A stretch of 64,000 bases of DNA from Paenibacillus glacialis (GTDB lineage: Bacteria; Bacillota; Bacilli; Paenibacillales; Paenibacillaceae): the NCBI RefSeq assembly GCF_001637205.1, contig NZ_LVJH01000003.1, positions 28,089 through 92,088 on the forward strand, in the 5' to 3' direction. A program made the position numbers and the translations under genes. Under the pieces are notes generated by a model. The model searched no databases and had not been told where the DNA came from. It worked only from the letters and a program-made list of their open reading frames with translations. This document shows positions 63,920 to 64,000 of the stretch, piece after piece (positions within the stretch are counted from its first letter, which is position 1; each line of letters begins with the position of its first letter).

Positions 63920-64000
63920 CCTTTAAAGGAAACATACGAACAGAACAGAGATTATATGAAGCGAATGTAAATAATTCAAATACTAAAAAGGGATGTCCTA

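Overview
The window looks like the chromosome of a Gram-positive Bacillales bacterium, most probably Paenibacillus or a close relative. The support is strong purine-rich ribosome binding sites, frequent TTG and GTG starts, lipoproteins with short N-regions, a T-box leader, a CsoR/CopZ/CopA copper locus, SUFU, HXXEE and DIP1984-type proteins, and moderate base composition. I had no database access, so family names rest on motifs I can read in the translations.

Region 1 (1-16743) is a large, mostly uncharacterised gene system. Three minus-strand genes (partial membrane/coiled-coil protein, zinc-ribbon two-TM protein, 50-residue membrane peptide) face a plus-strand series: a secreted, membrane-anchored vWA protein; a 1129-residue tubulin/FtsZ-like protein; an 840-residue partner; a second membrane vWA protein; a beta-rich 211-residue protein; a zinc-ribbon TRAFAC-type GTPase; and a 1052-residue membrane-spanning GTPase-associated (GAP1-like) protein. 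The tubulin-like gene and the GTPase gene carry the same 5' leader: a 39-nt palindromic repeat ending in a hairpin just before the Shine-Dalgarno. A second, longer intergenic repeat flanks the tubulin module in inverted orientation.

Region 2 (16.8-28.7 kb) starts with msrA and two small lipoproteins. It then becomes an array of small single-gene cassettes, all on the plus strand, separated by structured 150-170 nt repeats that have the architecture of integron attC sites (RYYYAAC ... L''/L' ... GTTRRRY). The 5' end of most cassettes is complementary to that same cassette's 3' end, so the cassette boundary lies where an integron would cut (G^TT). No integrase gene is visible. One site is split by an IS110-family element with a frameshifted transposase. 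I regard this array, unexpected in a Gram-positive chromosome, as the most interesting object in the window.

Region 3 (28.7-46.9 kb) is ordinary accessory chromosome: a T-box-controlled sodium symporter, amidase, lipoproteins, small membrane proteins, a RibD-type reductase, SUFU, alpha/beta hydrolase, metallophosphatase, PPOX protein, PgsA-like synthase, DJ-1 protein, HAD phosphatases and a CPBP protease. It also holds pseudogenes (PhzF with two frameshifts; a truncated stalk protein). Many genes end in a recurrent family of GCTC-N4-GAGC terminators.

Region 4 (46.9-51 kb) is a copper-resistance locus (csoR, copA, copZ and a siroheme-reductase-like gene) with a visible promoter/operator. Region 5 (51-64 kb) holds an epimerase, a two-component system, a GH5 lipoprotein glycosidase coupled to a metallophosphoesterase, a LysR regulator facing an iron-type ABC importer plus an MBL-fold hydrolase, a DUF4241-type protein and one unknown gene.
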